A stretch of 64,000 nt of DNA from Chloroflexota bacterium (GCA_027624075.1 JAQBUH010000004.1:1-64000), one strand, 5' to 3'. Shown: positions 44,471-54,523, counted from the first letter of the stretch. Made by a program: numbers and translations. The notes: generated from the letters alone by a model not told the origin.

Positions 44471-45157
44471 ATGGGTCCAGACATCTCAATAGTGCTGCTT
44501 TCGTTGCAGATCGCCGGCCTTGCCATGGCGATTGTCATTCCTGCCGGGATCGCTACCGGTTGGCTGCTGGCGAGAAAGCGTTTCCGCGGCCGGTTCGCGC
44601 TTGAGGCGATTACGACGCTGCCGCTGGCGCTTCCGCCTGTGCTCGTGGGGTTCGTCCTGCTCTGGGCCACAGGCGGAAACAGCTGGCTCGGCCGTGCGGT
44701 CAACGCGGTCTTTGGAGTGGACATCGTCTTCACTTGGGTCGCGGCTGCGGTGGCGGCTGCGGTTGTCGCCTTCCCTCTCAGCGTCAGAGCGTTCACCTCC
44801 GCAATCGCGGGCGTTGACAGCAGGTTGGAAGTGGCGGCAAGGGGACTCGGCGCAGGACCCATGCGGGTCTTTTTCACGATCACACTGCCGCTCGCATACC
44901 GCGGGATAATGGCGGGAGTCCTGCTCGGGTTCGTCCGCGCGTTCTCAGAGTTCGGCGCAACGATTATCGTTGCGGGGAACATCCCCGGCCGTACTCAGAC
45001 GGTGCCGTCTGCGATCTTCACGCGCATCTCTACCGGTGATGACGCGGCGGTCTGGCGGCTGGCGATCGTCTCGGTCGTTATCGCCGTCATTGCGCTCGGC
45101 ACTCACAACTACCTGCTGCGACGTTCGGATGGCGAGGCAGGGAGGGCTGCACCTTGA
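44471..45157 (+). CDS. modB: Molybdate ABC transporter permease
   Basis: The 228-residue inner-membrane protein has five to six helices and the EAA loop (EVAARGLGAGPMRVFFTITLP) that contacts the ATPase. The context (modA upstream by 82 bp, modC overlapping by 4 bp) and the segment GFVRAFSEFGATIIVAGNIPGRTQT confirm ModB. Its C-terminus has a short basic tail. Confidence 0.93.
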   Translation: MGPDISIVLLSLQIAGLAMAIVIPAGIATGWLLARKRFRGRFALEAITTLPLALPPVLVGFVLLWATGGNSWLGRAVNAVFGVDIVFTWVAAAVAAAVVAFPLSVRAFTSAIAGVDSRLEVAARGLGAGPMRVFFTITLPLAYRGIMAGVLLGFVRAFSEFGATIIVAGNIPGRTQTVPSAIFTRISTGDDAAVWRLAIVSVVIAVIALGTHNYLLRRSDGEAGRAAP

Positions 45158-46293
45158 CCAACGGCGCGCCTCTGACCACTGGCGGAACCGGCGGCCCCGG
45201 CGGTTCAGGGCAGGCGGTCCTGGAGTTCGATATCCGAGTGGAGAGGCCTGGCTTCGTGCTTGAGGCCGCGGGCTCTTTCGGCTCAGGGACCACCGCTGTG
45301 TTCGGGCCGTCTGGCGCGGGAAAGTCGACTCTGCTCGGAGTTATCGCCGGCACCGTGAAGCCGTCCGCCGCGCATATCTCGCTGAACGGCCGGACCCTGT
45401 TCTCATCCCGTGACGGCATTGACCTGCCTCCTGAGCGGAGGCGAGTGGGGTTCGTTTACCAGGATGCGGCGCTGTTCCCGCACATGACCGCCGAGCGGAA
45501 CATTCTCTACGGCTACCGGCTCACGCCGGAGTCTCGCAGGCGCCTGGAACCTGCCGACCTGGCCGGCCTGCTGGACATCACTCACCTGTTGCACAGGAGA
45601 CCGGGCGAGCTTTCCGGAGGCGAAAGACAGCGCGTGGCGCTGGCGCGGACCCTCGCCACATCTCCGGAATTGCTGCTGCTCGACGAGCCGATGTCGGCGT
45701 TGGACCTCAGGCTCCGCGGCATCGTCCTCGGTTACCTGAAGACTGTCCACCGCGAGTTGAAGATGCCGATGGTCTATGTCTCCCATTCGATTTCAGAGGT
45801 AATCGCAATCGCCGGGTCCGCGCTAATTCTGGAAAGCGGGCGGGTCACGGCGTTCGATCAACCGCGCCGTCTGCTGAGCCGGGCATCCGAGGCTGTAGAC
45901 GATTTGGGCGTGGACAACCTGCTTGACGGACAGGTCATTGAGTCCCACTCGGACGGCAGTCCCGGAACGGTCAAAGTGGGTGGCGCCAGGCTGATTGCGC
46001 CGACCGGCCAGCGGCAGTTCGGCGAGAAGGTTGTGCTGGCTATTGGGTCACGCGAGATAATCATCGCCACAACTCCCCTCACAGGCATCAGCGCACGGAA
46101 CGTGCTTCCGGGAAAGGTGAGTTCGGTGGCTGGAGACGGGGTCCGCCGTGTGGTGACCGTCAACGCCGGCGCTGAGTTCCTGGTGGAGGTCACGGCGGCA
46201 GCGGTCAGCGAGCTCGGCCTGACAACCGGCTCAGAGGTCTACCTCGTGATCAAGTCGAGCAGCATCGCCGTGATGGACGCTTTCGGGAACTGA
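45154..46293 (+). CDS. modC: Molybdate ABC transporter ATP-binding protein
   Basis: The 379-residue protein starts at TTG 45154, overlapping the modB stop by 4 bp. The ATPase domain shows VFGPSGAGKSTLLGVIAG (Walker A), LSGGERQRVALARTLA (signature) and LLLLDEPMSALD (Walker B). A Gly-rich N-terminal leader of about 20 residues precedes it. The C-terminal 140 residues form the molybdate-binding MOP/TOBE domain, including ARNVLPGKVSSV. This domain senses molybdate and can block transport. Confidence 0.93.
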   Translation: MTNGAPLTTGGTGGPGGSGQAVLEFDIRVERPGFVLEAAGSFGSGTTAVFGPSGAGKSTLLGVIAGTVKPSAAHISLNGRTLFSSRDGIDLPPERRRVGFVYQDAALFPHMTAERNILYGYRLTPESRRRLEPADLAGLLDITHLLHRRPGELSGGERQRVALARTLATSPELLLLDEPMSALDLRLRGIVLGYLKTVHRELKMPMVYVSHSISEVIAIAGSALILESGRVTAFDQPRRLLSRASEAVDDLGVDNLLDGQVIESHSDGSPGTVKVGGARLIAPTGQRQFGEKVVLAIGSREIIIATTPLTGISARNVLPGKVSSVAGDGVRRVVTVNAGAEFLVEVTAAAVSELGLTTGSEVYLVIKSSSIAVMDAFGN

Positions 46294-46509
46294 GCCGGCA
46301 GAGTGTTCGGCTGCCGATCAAGTTGCCGCGCAAAAATGTTATGTTTCGGGTTGTGAGTCCGGTCCTTTGCACGTCACCTGACACTGCAATTCACGTTCTA
46401 CCCGTTAGGTAGCCCCTGGGAATACCGGCAGACAGTTAGAGCGTCATCTCCTGTTATTGATATGCGGAGCCGTTGCTGAACTGCTCCTGAGCCGCACACG
46501 ACTACGCCC

Positions 46510-48588
46510 ATGGAATCTGAAGCAAACCTGCTGAAAGACTTCGCCATCATCATGGCGGTTGCGGGCGCGGCCGTCGTTGTGATGCGCCAACTCAAACAGC
46601 CATAGATCCTCGGCTACTTAATCGCCGGCGTCCTGGTCGGTCCGTTCACGTTCGACAACCCGATCGTGGCGGACGTGCCGACCATCAGGCGGCTCGCAGA
46701 CGTGGGTCTGGTTCTGCTCCTGTTCGGCCTTGGCCTCGAGTTCGGGTGGGAGAGGATCCGGCAGGTCGGCCTCAAGGTCCTGTTCATCGGCGCTCTCGAA
46801 ATCACCTTCCTTGTCGCGCTCGGGTTCCAGATTGGTGTCGCGCTCGGGTGGACGGACACAGAGGCGATATTCCTTGGAGCGGCGATATCGATCAGCTCCT
46901 CCGCCGTTCTGATAAAGATGCTGGGCGACTCGGGCGAACTGCTTTCGGCAAGGGGCAGGATGATCGTCGGAATCCTTGTCGTCGAAGACTTTGCGGCGGT
47001 GATCCTCCTAAGCATCCTGTCTGGAGTGGCCAGCGGCGGGACCGCGAACATCGGCGAGATTGGCCTCATAGCGGGCAAGCTGGCCCTGTTCACCGGCACT
47101 GCGCTGGTGGCGGGCGCGCTGGTGGTCCCGCGCCTGATCGACTTCATAGCCAGGTCTCGCTCAAGCGAGACCCTGCTCGTCGCCTCACTCGCGTTGGCGT
47201 TCGGACTTGCGCTGGTTGGAGAGCTGCTTGGCATTTCGGCGGCGGCGGGCGCGTTTCTGATCGGCGCGGTGCTTGGCGACACGAAACACGCTCACGCAAT
47301 CAGCGAGCGGATGCAGCCTGTGCGAGACATGTTCGGCGCACTGTTTTTCGTCTCGGTCGGGATGCTGGTGGACATTCACCAGATTGGGGAGTTCATTGTC
47401 CCTGCGCTGATCGTGTCGGCGGTGTTTATCGCTGGAAAAATAGTTGCCAACACGATCGGCGTATTCGTAACCGGCACAAACGGGACCGATTCGTTGAGGG
47501 TCGGCATGGGAATGCCGCAGTCAGGTGAGTTTTCGCTCGCCATGGTCAAGGTAGGCGCTGACCACGGGGCGATCGGCCCGTTCCTGTACCCGGTGATAGC
47601 GGTCGTGACCGGCATCACGTCGGTTCTTTATCCTCTTTTCTACCGGTCTTCGGAAGGTGTGTCAGGCTTCCTGAACCGCAGGTCTCCAAGGGTCGTGAAG
47701 TCATACGTCGACAGCCTTGGCGAGTGGCTTGCCGCGCTGCAGAAGTCGTTCCAGTTCAACAGCCCGTCTGCGAAGGAGATCCAGCGGTCCGGCCGCGTGC
47801 TGCTGGTCAACCTGGCGCTCATGGCGCTGTTGATCGGCGTCGGCACGTTCGTCCTCAGGTTCTCTGAGGACCTCGGCGAATTCATCGGCGTTGCGGAGAG
47901 CATCATCGGACTGGCGATCAGCGCGAGCGTGCTGGGACTGTGTCTGCCTTCCGGTGTCGTCGTCTGGCGCGAGTCAAGCAAGCTGGCGGACCTGCTGACC
48001 GCATCTGCGTTCAGGCCACGGACTGCCGAATCGCACCGGTGGCGTACAGAAGAGATCAGGCGGGTGCTGCGTGACTCCATTCTCGCGGCCTCCGCGGTTT
48101 TGTTGGGCGTCTGGGCCGTGCCCCTGTTGAGCCAGCTGCTCTCACTCGGTGAGTTCTCTGTGCCGATACCGGTGATCTTCCTTGCCGGAATAGCGTTTGT
48201 GCTTGCCCGAAGTGTGCTGAAATTGCACTCGGCGCTTGAGAACACGCTGGAGCGCACGATGCTGGGGCCTGCCGAGACATCACCGGCCACCGCAGCGGCC
48301 GCGGCTACAGTCATGAGCTCTACCGCTACTCCCGTGCCTGGCGTAGGCGTCACCCTGGGACAGGAACGCGAGGTTGGTCCACAGGCGGCTGAAAACACCG
48401 TCCCTGCCGACGGGGCCAGATTGCAGCGCACTCCTCCGGCGCCTGACCCTGAGCCCGGCCCTGAGCCCGGCCAGGAACCGGACAAGGTGGTGAGTGCGGC
48501 GCGTTCTATTAAGACGCTGAGGCCGCGGAGGCAGAGAAACTCGTCACCTCCGCCGTCTGACGCTGAGCGGCCGCCTGACGCTGGCTGA
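46510..48588 (+). pseudogene. KefB/CPA2-type cation antiporter gene with an in-frame TAG
   Basis: From ATG 46510 the frame reads through 31 codons (MRQLKQP), has TAG at 46603-46605, then continues in the same frame with ILGYLIAGVLVGPFTFDNP and runs to 48588. Both sides match the start of CPA2 antiporters, in which a LRQP-x-ILGYLLAG stretch is continuous. A CAG-to-TAG change would explain the stop. Downstream are about 11 more helices (GLVLLLFGLGLEF, LGAAISISSSAVLIKML, VVEDFAAVILL, ADHGAIGPFLYP) and a Pro-rich polar C-terminus without an RCK domain. Restart at ATG 46666 would lose the first helix. It may be inactive, suppressed or a sequence error. Confidence 0.7.
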
Positions 48589-48692
48589 CGGGGGCCGTGC
48601 AGCGCTTGCGCCCGCATTTGCATATCCCGCGAGTGCTGCGCCGGTGTTAACGTGTCGCATCACACCTACGGCCTTTCCCGACCACAGTCACC

Positions 48693-49649
48693 ATGCGTTG
48701 GAGAACTCGCTTGCCGCTTCATCCCCAGATAGTCGCAACCATGAACAAGCTGGCGGCTCTGAACCTGCCACCCGCCACCGAGTTGACGCCAGAACAGGTG
48801 CGGAAGAACTCGGCGCTCTCGCGGGCTGCGGTAGAGCGGGAGAGAGAGTCAGTTGGCAAGATCGAAGAAAGGTCGATTCCCAGTCCGGCCGGAAATATCC
48901 CGGTCCGCATCTACCGGCCTGAGTCCGCCGGCACTCACCCGCTGATAATGCTTTTTCACGGAGGCGGCTGGGTCGTTGGTGATCTGGACACCGAAGATGC
49001 GACGTGCCGCGGTCTGTGCCGGAGAGTAGGCGCAGTCGTGATATCGGTCGACTACCGCCTCGCGCCAGAGACGGCGTATCCGGGCGCGGTAGACGACTGC
49101 TTCGCCGCAACCGTCTGGGCGATCGACCATGCGGGGGAGCTTGGAATCGACGCGTCAAGAGTTGCGACGTCCGGCACATCCGCAGGCGGGAACCTGTCCG
49201 GCGCAGTGGCGATGATGGCCCGCGACCGCGGAGGACCGGCCATTGCCCACCAGTTGCTGTTCTGCCCGGTGATAGACGCCGATTTCGACCGGAGTTCATA
49301 CATCCGCAACGCAACGGACTACGGCCTGACCAGGGACGGCATGATCTGGTTCTGGGACCACTACACAGGCAGCGGCGAAGACAGGTACGAGCCGTATGCG
49401 TCACTGATCCGCGCCGAGGACCTTTCGGGGCTCCCTGACACAACGATCATCGCGGCAGAGTTCGACCCTCTGGTGGACGAGGCTGTTGCATACGGCGACG
49501 CTCTTAAGGCGGCCGGCGTGAAGACGCGGTGCACTGTCTACGATGGCATGACTCACGGGTTCAATGGCTACGTTGGCGTTGTTGACGCAGCGAAGGTGGC
49601 GCTCGACGAGGCGGCGGCCGGGATCAGGGCGAGCTTCGGAATCGCCTAA
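48693..49649 (+). CDS. Alpha/beta-hydrolase esterase (hormone-sensitive lipase family)
   Basis: The 318-residue protein is a carboxylesterase of the HSL/type IV group. It shows the oxyanion motif MLFHGGGWVVGDL, nucleophile elbow SGTSAGGNLSG, the Asp in AAEFDPLVDEA and the His in MTHGFNGY. An N-terminal cap region precedes the fold. Such enzymes cleave short-chain acyl or aryl esters. The start may be ATG 48693 or the internal ATG 48741 (NKLAALNLP). It overlaps the end of the convergent glycosylase gene by 4 bp. Confidence 0.92.
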   Translation: MRWRTRLPLHPQIVATMNKLAALNLPPATELTPEQVRKNSALSRAAVERERESVGKIEERSIPSPAGNIPVRIYRPESAGTHPLIMLFHGGGWVVGDLDTEDATCRGLCRRVGAVVISVDYRLAPETAYPGAVDDCFAATVWAIDHAGELGIDASRVATSGTSAGGNLSGAVAMMARDRGGPAIAHQLLFCPVIDADFDRSSYIRNATDYGLTRDGMIWFWDHYTGSGEDRYEPYASLIRAEDLSGLPDTTIIAAEFDPLVDEAVAYGDALKAAGVKTRCTVYDGMTHGFNGYVGVVDAAKVALDEAAAGIRASFGIA

Positions 49650-50335
49650 CCTGTCACCACCCGCTGCCACCCTGTTGGACAGATGTCCAGGAGACAGCAG
49701 CGCTGGCACGCGGGTGACCGGCTTGTGCAGGTGCGGGCGCCATGGCCATCGATCACCGCGTGAAACTCGTTGAACATGGGCGCGTCTGCTGGCAAAAGTT
49801 CCTCGAACAACAGCTTGTAGTCGCCGTAGCGGCCTCTGCCGCCGACCTTCCAGCCCAGTCTGTCCACTAATCGCGTCGTGTACCTGTCGATCACAAACGT
49901 CGGTTTTCCGGCCGCGTACAAAACGATGTCGTCTGCCGTCTCCTCACCTATTCCCCAGATCGCCAGCAACAGGTCACGCAGGTCAGGGACAGAGCGGTCG
50001 AACATGGCGTCGAGGCTTCCGTTGAACCGCTCTTCGACAACGGCGGCGAAGGTCCTGAGTTTGCGAGCCTTCGTGTTGTAGTAGCCGGAAGGCCTTACCG
50101 CCTCGGCAAGCAACGCTTCGTCTGCGTTGTGGACCGAAGGAAAGCTCCAGAAGCCCCGGGCCTTCATGTTTGCGAGCGAGCTCTCAGCGTTCCGCCACTG
50201 AGTGTTCTGGGTCAGTATTGCGCCGCAGATGACCTCGAAGCGTCCGCCGCCGGTCTCCGGCCACCAGTTGCGCGGACCGTACTCGGCGTACAGCCGCTCG
50301 TAGAGATCGAGAAGATTGTCGGTGGTCGGTTTCAA
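49646..50335 (-). CDS. Endonuclease III-like HhH DNA glycosylase with Fe-S cluster
   Basis: The 229-residue protein belongs to the HhH-GPD superfamily. GGGRFEVICGAILTQNTQWRN opens the fold, LLLAIWGIGEETADDIVLYAAGKP is the helix-hairpin-helix, and FVIDRYTTRL contains the catalytic Asp. A C-terminal [4Fe-4S] motif reads CTSRSPACQRCCLLDIC (C-x6-C-x2-C-x5-C). The Lys of bifunctional Nth is absent (GIGEETAD), as in several monofunctional members such as MagIII-type enzymes. It probably excises alkylated or oxidised bases. Confidence 0.88.
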   Translation of the reverse strand: MKPTTDNLLDLYERLYAEYGPRNWWPETGGGRFEVICGAILTQNTQWRNAESSLANMKARGFWSFPSVHNADEALLAEAVRPSGYYNTKARKLRTFAAVVEERFNGSLDAMFDRSVPDLRDLLLAIWGIGEETADDIVLYAAGKPTFVIDRYTTRLVDRLGWKVGGRGRYGDYKLLFEELLPADAPMFNEFHAVIDGHGARTCTSRSPACQRCCLLDICPTGWQRVVTG

Positions 50336-50424
50336 ACGTCGAAGGGCCTATCGCACGGCGCCAGCCTGAGCCGGGGCACCCGGTCCGGAGACAGGGTAGC
50401 CCGCAATGATGTCAACAGGGCAGG

Positions 50425-53052
50425 CTACTCCGCATCCTCATCATCGCCCGGCCTGCGCCTGCGCGCCATTACTACCAGTCCGACGAGTCCCAGCCCCATG
50501 ACTGCGTAGTCGCCACCTGCGACGCCAGCGTTCGCAAGCGGCAGACCGCAGCCGTAGAACGTGTAACCGGATGTCTCAAGATCCACCGGCAGGTTGCCCG
50601 TGCCACCCGATCCATCGCCGTCGCGGATCGCCTGCACCGTTGCCTCAAGGTCAACCTGCGGCAAAGGAGTCGCCGTTGCTGCCTGGTCTGGAGCAGGCGT
50701 TGCTGTAACCGCCGGGTCGGGAGTTGGAGCAGCCGTGGCAACAGGGGACGGCACAGCAGGGGCCTCGGGGACCGCGGTAGCCTCCGGGACAACTGTCGGA
50801 CCGGGCGTCGCAGGCGGATTGGGCGTCGGCGTGCCTACAAGCTCCGGTGGCGGCGTCCCGCCCGGCTCCTCGAGGGCAACCTGCGTCGGATCAGGAGTCG
50901 GTGTCTCGGTGGGCGCAGGTGTCGGCGTTGGCGGCGGGTCAACGATGAATCGAAGCACCGGAGTGCCGTGGATATTCCCGGCATCGTCCCGTGACTGGAT
51001 CACGAACTCATGCGGCCCTGGAGTGAGAGAGCCGGGCTGATACGTCCACGAGCTGGCTGTCCTGGCCTTCATGAGCGAGGTCACGTCGAAACCGTCCAGC
51101 TTGGCGCTCACAACCGTGACCGAGCCGTGCGTGTCTCCAGGGTACTCAGACGCCTCGTCTGCATACGAGACCGTGATCACGGGGTCGACCACCGTCACGG
51201 TGTCGTTGGCGGCGGGCAGAATGACCGGCAGCTTGATCTTCCGGTCCAGTTCAAACAGGTGCGCGTTCGCCGGCCAGGCCGGGTCTTCCCGCCGCACTCC
51301 GCCGTGCGCGCGGTTGCTCAGCTTGTCGAACCCGGCGATCTCGACGTTCTTGACGCCGTCCCCGGCAGCCGCTCCCGTCAGAAGGTCGTCGTCTATCTCG
51401 ATAATCCACTCCCGCGCCAGCGCAGTCGGTGTCATCGCGCCGAAGGTGACGCCGTTGATTTCGACTGTCGGTGGCGATGCCAGGTCTTCTGGCGAGCGGG
51501 AGGTGATGGTGACCTTGTCCCGCGTGATCACCGTGTCGAAGATCACCTCCATGGTTGGGCCGAGCCTGTCTATCACCGGGACGATGAGCCTCTCTGAGTC
51601 GAGTCCCAGCAGGTCCTTCACCGCTCCCGCCAGTACCTGCATCGGCTCTGCAATGCTGGGCAGGTCCTCATAGGTCAGGAACACCGCCGATGGCAGGTCC
51701 TCGTAGACCGTGGCGGAAATCGCCGGACGGCTTCCGGAGAGGAACCGGCCCGCGACGATTTTGTTGGGGTCGACCGGCTCGCTGAAGTTCACCCTGGCCC
51801 GGTTGGGCTGGTTGGTTATCGTCCTGTCCTTCGCGTCCTCGTAGTCATCCCCGAGCAACACATCAACCACTGACGGAGGAACCGTGTCTATCTCGAACGT
51901 GTGGTTCTGACTGCCTGTCGCGGCGGCGGAGTCGGTCCTGGCCGGGTTGCCCGCCACGTCGAGTACAGACGCGTACCACGTCACCTTGCCGTCTTGCATT
52001 GACGGAAACTGAGCAAACGCAGCCCAGCCGCCGTTGATGCTGGATGAAAACTGCGTAGACGCCGGGATCACCTCTCCCGCCTCGCCAAATACGCCGTCCC
52101 TGTCAATGTCGATAGTAAACGTGATGTCAGACAGATTGATGCCAGACCGCTCATCGGTCACGTCGACCGAGACCCAGTTCTGGGCGTTGCTTGTGGTGAC
52201 GCCGTTCGCAGGCTGCCGAACCTCGAGCGCCGGCGGCGTAGTGTCGATCACAACCGCGTCGCTGACCAGCGTCGGAGGCGAGGTGTCTGTGTACTCAACG
52301 GTCACGATGCCTGCGTCCGCCACCTTTATCACGGGCCGCGTCACAGCCGAAGGCGAGCCTGCGTTGGTTACAACCGTCGCAGTGCCGGTTGCGAAGGTGG
52401 CCGTGTAGATGTTCGTTGAAGGCCCCGTCTCGAGGAGCGTCATCACGAAACCGTCGATATCAGACGAGCTCCGGATCTCGACCGAGGTCGTGTCCACGAC
52501 CTCGCTCCGGTATGTCGTCGTGAAAGAGGTCGGTGAGGCGGTGGCAATGTACTGCGTCACGGCGAATGTGCCGTTCTGAGTGTTCAGCCAGTTGACAGAC
52601 ACGTCAGGCAGCGTGATCAGGATGTCGTTGCGGTCAACTGCGCCGTCACCATTGAGATCGGCGATCGGGCCGTTCTTGACCCGGAAGATATGCTGCTGGG
52701 CAGCGCCCCCGGCAGGCATCGAGTAAGGGTTGCCTGTGAAGTCGCTCACCTCTGCCGAATGAAGCACACTGGTCCCCGGGCTCGTGTCGTCAACGACCAC
52801 TGTGACGGTCTTGCCTGAGTTTGCGAACGGTGGCGTTACGGTGAGTGTGCCTGACTCGTCGCCACGCACCATGGGAACGCTCACGGCGAACATGCCTTCG
52901 ATGACTACGATAGCCGCGATCAGTGCGATGGTGGTCAGGCGGACCGGTGAGAGGGAGAGCATCTGCAATGCACGCGCAGCGCCGAGGCGTGCGGGAAGGG
53001 GCGCACGCGCTCTGCCGGGGCCAAAGAGAAGATCGAAGCTGGCACGGTCCAT
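50425..53052 (-). CDS. Large secreted surface protein with EF-hand-like motif, Pro/Thr linker and C-terminal anchor
   Basis: The protein (875 residues from ATG 53052) has an N-terminal hydrophobic signal, LTTIALIAAIVVIEGMFAVS, then several beta-rich Ig-like segments. A calcium-binding dockerin-type loop (DLNGDGAVDRND) and a second Asp-rich loop (DIDRDGVFGEAGE) are seen. Repeated DTTPPALEVRQP and DTVPPSVVDV linkers precede further domains. A long Pro/Thr/Ala-rich stalk with PTP and ATPTPD-type repeats is followed by a hydrophobic segment and RRRR near the C-terminus, a membrane-anchor pattern. Starts at 53052 and 52962 are both possible. It is probably a cell-surface adhesion or binding protein. 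No enzymatic motif is seen. Confidence 0.78.
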   Translation of the reverse strand: MDRASFDLLFGPGRARAPLPARLGAARALQMLSLSPVRLTTIALIAAIVVIEGMFAVSVPMVRGDESGTLTVTPPFANSGKTVTVVVDDTSPGTSVLHSAEVSDFTGNPYSMPAGGAAQQHIFRVKNGPIADLNGDGAVDRNDILITLPDVSVNWLNTQNGTFAVTQYIATASPTSFTTTYRSEVVDTTSVEIRSSSDIDGFVMTLLETGPSTNIYTATFATGTATVVTNAGSPSAVTRPVIKVADAGIVTVEYTDTSPPTLVSDAVVIDTTPPALEVRQPANGVTTSNAQNWVSVDVTDERSGINLSDITFTIDIDRDGVFGEAGEVIPASTQFSSSINGGWAAFAQFPSMQDGKVTWYASVLDVAGNPARTDSAAATGSQNHTFEIDTVPPSVVDVLLGDDYEDAKDRTITNQPNRARVNFSEPVDPNKIVAGRFLSGSRPAISATVYEDLPSAVFLTYEDLPSIAEPMQVLAGAVKDLLGLDSERLIVPVIDRLGPTMEVIFDTVITRDKVTITSRSPEDLASPPTVEINGVTFGAMTPTALAREWIIEIDDDLLTGAAAGDGVKNVEIAGFDKLSNRAHGGVRREDPAWPANAHLFELDRKIKLPVILPAANDTVTVVDPVITVSYADEASEYPGDTHGSVTVVSAKLDGFDVTSLMKARTASSWTYQPGSLTPGPHEFVIQSRDDAGNIHGTPVLRFIVDPPPTPTPAPTETPTPDPTQVALEEPGGTPPPELVGTPTPNPPATPGPTVVPEATAVPEAPAVPSPVATAAPTPDPAVTATPAPDQAATATPLPQVDLEATVQAIRDGDGSGGTGNLPVDLETSGYTFYGCGLPLANAGVAGGDYAVMGLGLVGLVVMARRRRPGDDEDAE

Positions 53053-53444
53053 ACTCAAACTGTATTGGGCCGCAGTTGGAACCGAATGAGGCCGCTCCAC
53101 CACCAGCACAGGTGCTCCAACCACACCTCGCAGTCCGTGAGACTACTGGCAGCTACGTCAAACCGAACTGTGAGCAGACTATGGCGCAGACCCTGAATCC
53201 GGCCCTGACCGGGCATGTTCGCTGGAGTTCTGAGTGGCTCGAATACCATGCCGGAGGCGCCGTCGTGACGTCGAATACTTGCTGCGATTGAACGTCGTCG
53301 CCACGCACGCGCCTCTCCAATGCCTCCGCCCTCCTCGCAACAAAATAGGCCCCTGCAAGAAGCCGCCGCGCACTCTGGCGGGCAACGTCCGCAGGGGCCA
53401 GATCGATCAACGTGGCTCTCAGAAAGCCAGGACCAGCGAAATAC
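53053..53444. other. Gap between surface protein and VOC gene, no gene supported
   Basis: About 390 bp contain short frames on both strands, but none has a ribosome binding site or a family match. The minus-strand frame over 53153-53410 is Ala/Arg-rich and typical of GC-rich shadow frames. It is the likely promoter region for the surface protein gene. Confidence 0.4.
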
Positions 53445-54230
53445 CTACGGCATCGCCTGGTTCAGCTTGATCACCGAGAATATCGCCCCCTGTGGGTCCA
53501 CGATCCCGGCGAACCTGCCCACTGGCGTGTCCATTGGCGGCACCATGATCTTCCCGCCGAGCGACTCCGCCTTAGCATCCGTCGAGTCAGCGTCATCTAC
53601 CGAGAAGTACACAATCCAGACGGTCGGCATCGGCCCCATATCGGGCGACTTCGCCATCATCCCGCCGACTGGCGCGCCATCGACGCTGATCATCGTGTAA
53701 GGAAACGGGTCTGTCTGGTTGATGACTCCGACTCCCAGCACCGCCTCGAAAAACTTGCCAGCCTTGTTAACATCGTCTGTGATCAGCTCGTTCCAGGCGA
53801 ACGCGCCCGGCTAGTTGACGATCTCTGCGCCGATGTGCGCCTTCGGCTGCCAGAACGCAACGACGCCGCCCGTCGGGTCGCTGACCACCGACATGCGGCC
53901 AGAGTCGAACACGTCAAATGCTGGCATCATGACCTTGCCGCCTGCCGCCCCCACTTTGGCCGTTGTCACATCCACGTCATCCACGGTGATGTACGTCGTC
54001 CAGTGCGGCGGGATGCCATGCTCCACCTCTTCCGCACGCTGGGTGAACACCGCAGCGGCCGTCTTTCCCTTCAACTGGGCCATTGAATAGACCGACCCGT
54101 CACCCATGTCATTATCGTCCCAACTCCAGCCAAAAAGGCTGCCGTAGAAGCTCTTCGCCTTATCCTGGTAGCTGGTCGAAAGATCCACCCAGGACGGCGT
54201 TCCCTGCTTGTAGCCTGTGCGTATTCCCAT
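53445..54230 (-). pseudogene. Two-domain VOC protein gene with an in-frame TAG between domains
   Basis: From ATG 54230 a VOC module (PSWVDLSTSYQDKAKSFYGSLFGW, VSDPTGGVVAFWQPK) runs to TAG 53813-53811, codon 140. The same frame then continues as PGAFAWNELITDDVNKAG, a complete second VOC module ending in VDPQGAIFSVIKLNQ at 53445. Two-module VOC proteins of about 260 residues with this exact EPG-F-WNEL seam are common. A GAG- or CAG-to-TAG change in the linker would explain the stop. The single-domain products alone may be partly stable, so expression of the first half cannot be excluded. Confidence 0.75.
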
Positions 54231-54523
54231 TCACTCGTCTCCCGCGCCTGTGCGCTTCTTACCTGTTCGGGTCCTTGACTCGCCGCCTGCCCGCGACTTC
54301 CGGGTGGGCAGGCCGCCTCATAACCTAACGACGTATGCCGTCCGCCGGTTTCGACAATGTTCTGTCCGGAAGCCGGAATTGGCCGCCGGGGACGTAAAGC
54401 GCCTCGGCGAGCCGTTCGATCTGCGTCCAACCGGTTCGGCCGCCCGGCCGTCTGGCCGGCCGCATGGTTGAAGCGCCGTGCGGCGGCATCGTAGCAAAGC
54501 CGGTCGACAAGTTAGAAAAAGTG

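Noticed and set aside
46603-46605. Pyrrolysine at the antiporter TAG
   Set aside because: The position is normally Gln, Pro or Val in a membrane-entry segment, the protein family is not known to use pyrrolysine, and no Pyl genes are in the window.
50081-50200. Loss of the Nth catalytic Lys as an unusual mutation
   Set aside because: Monofunctional relatives of endonuclease III often lack this Lys, so GIGEETAD is within family variation.
19076-54230. Genome-wide reassignment of TAG as a sense codon
   Set aside because: TAG is the normal stop of several certain genes here, including uvrB, rplI, dnaB and the Mrp-like gene, and reading through those would extend past conserved ends.
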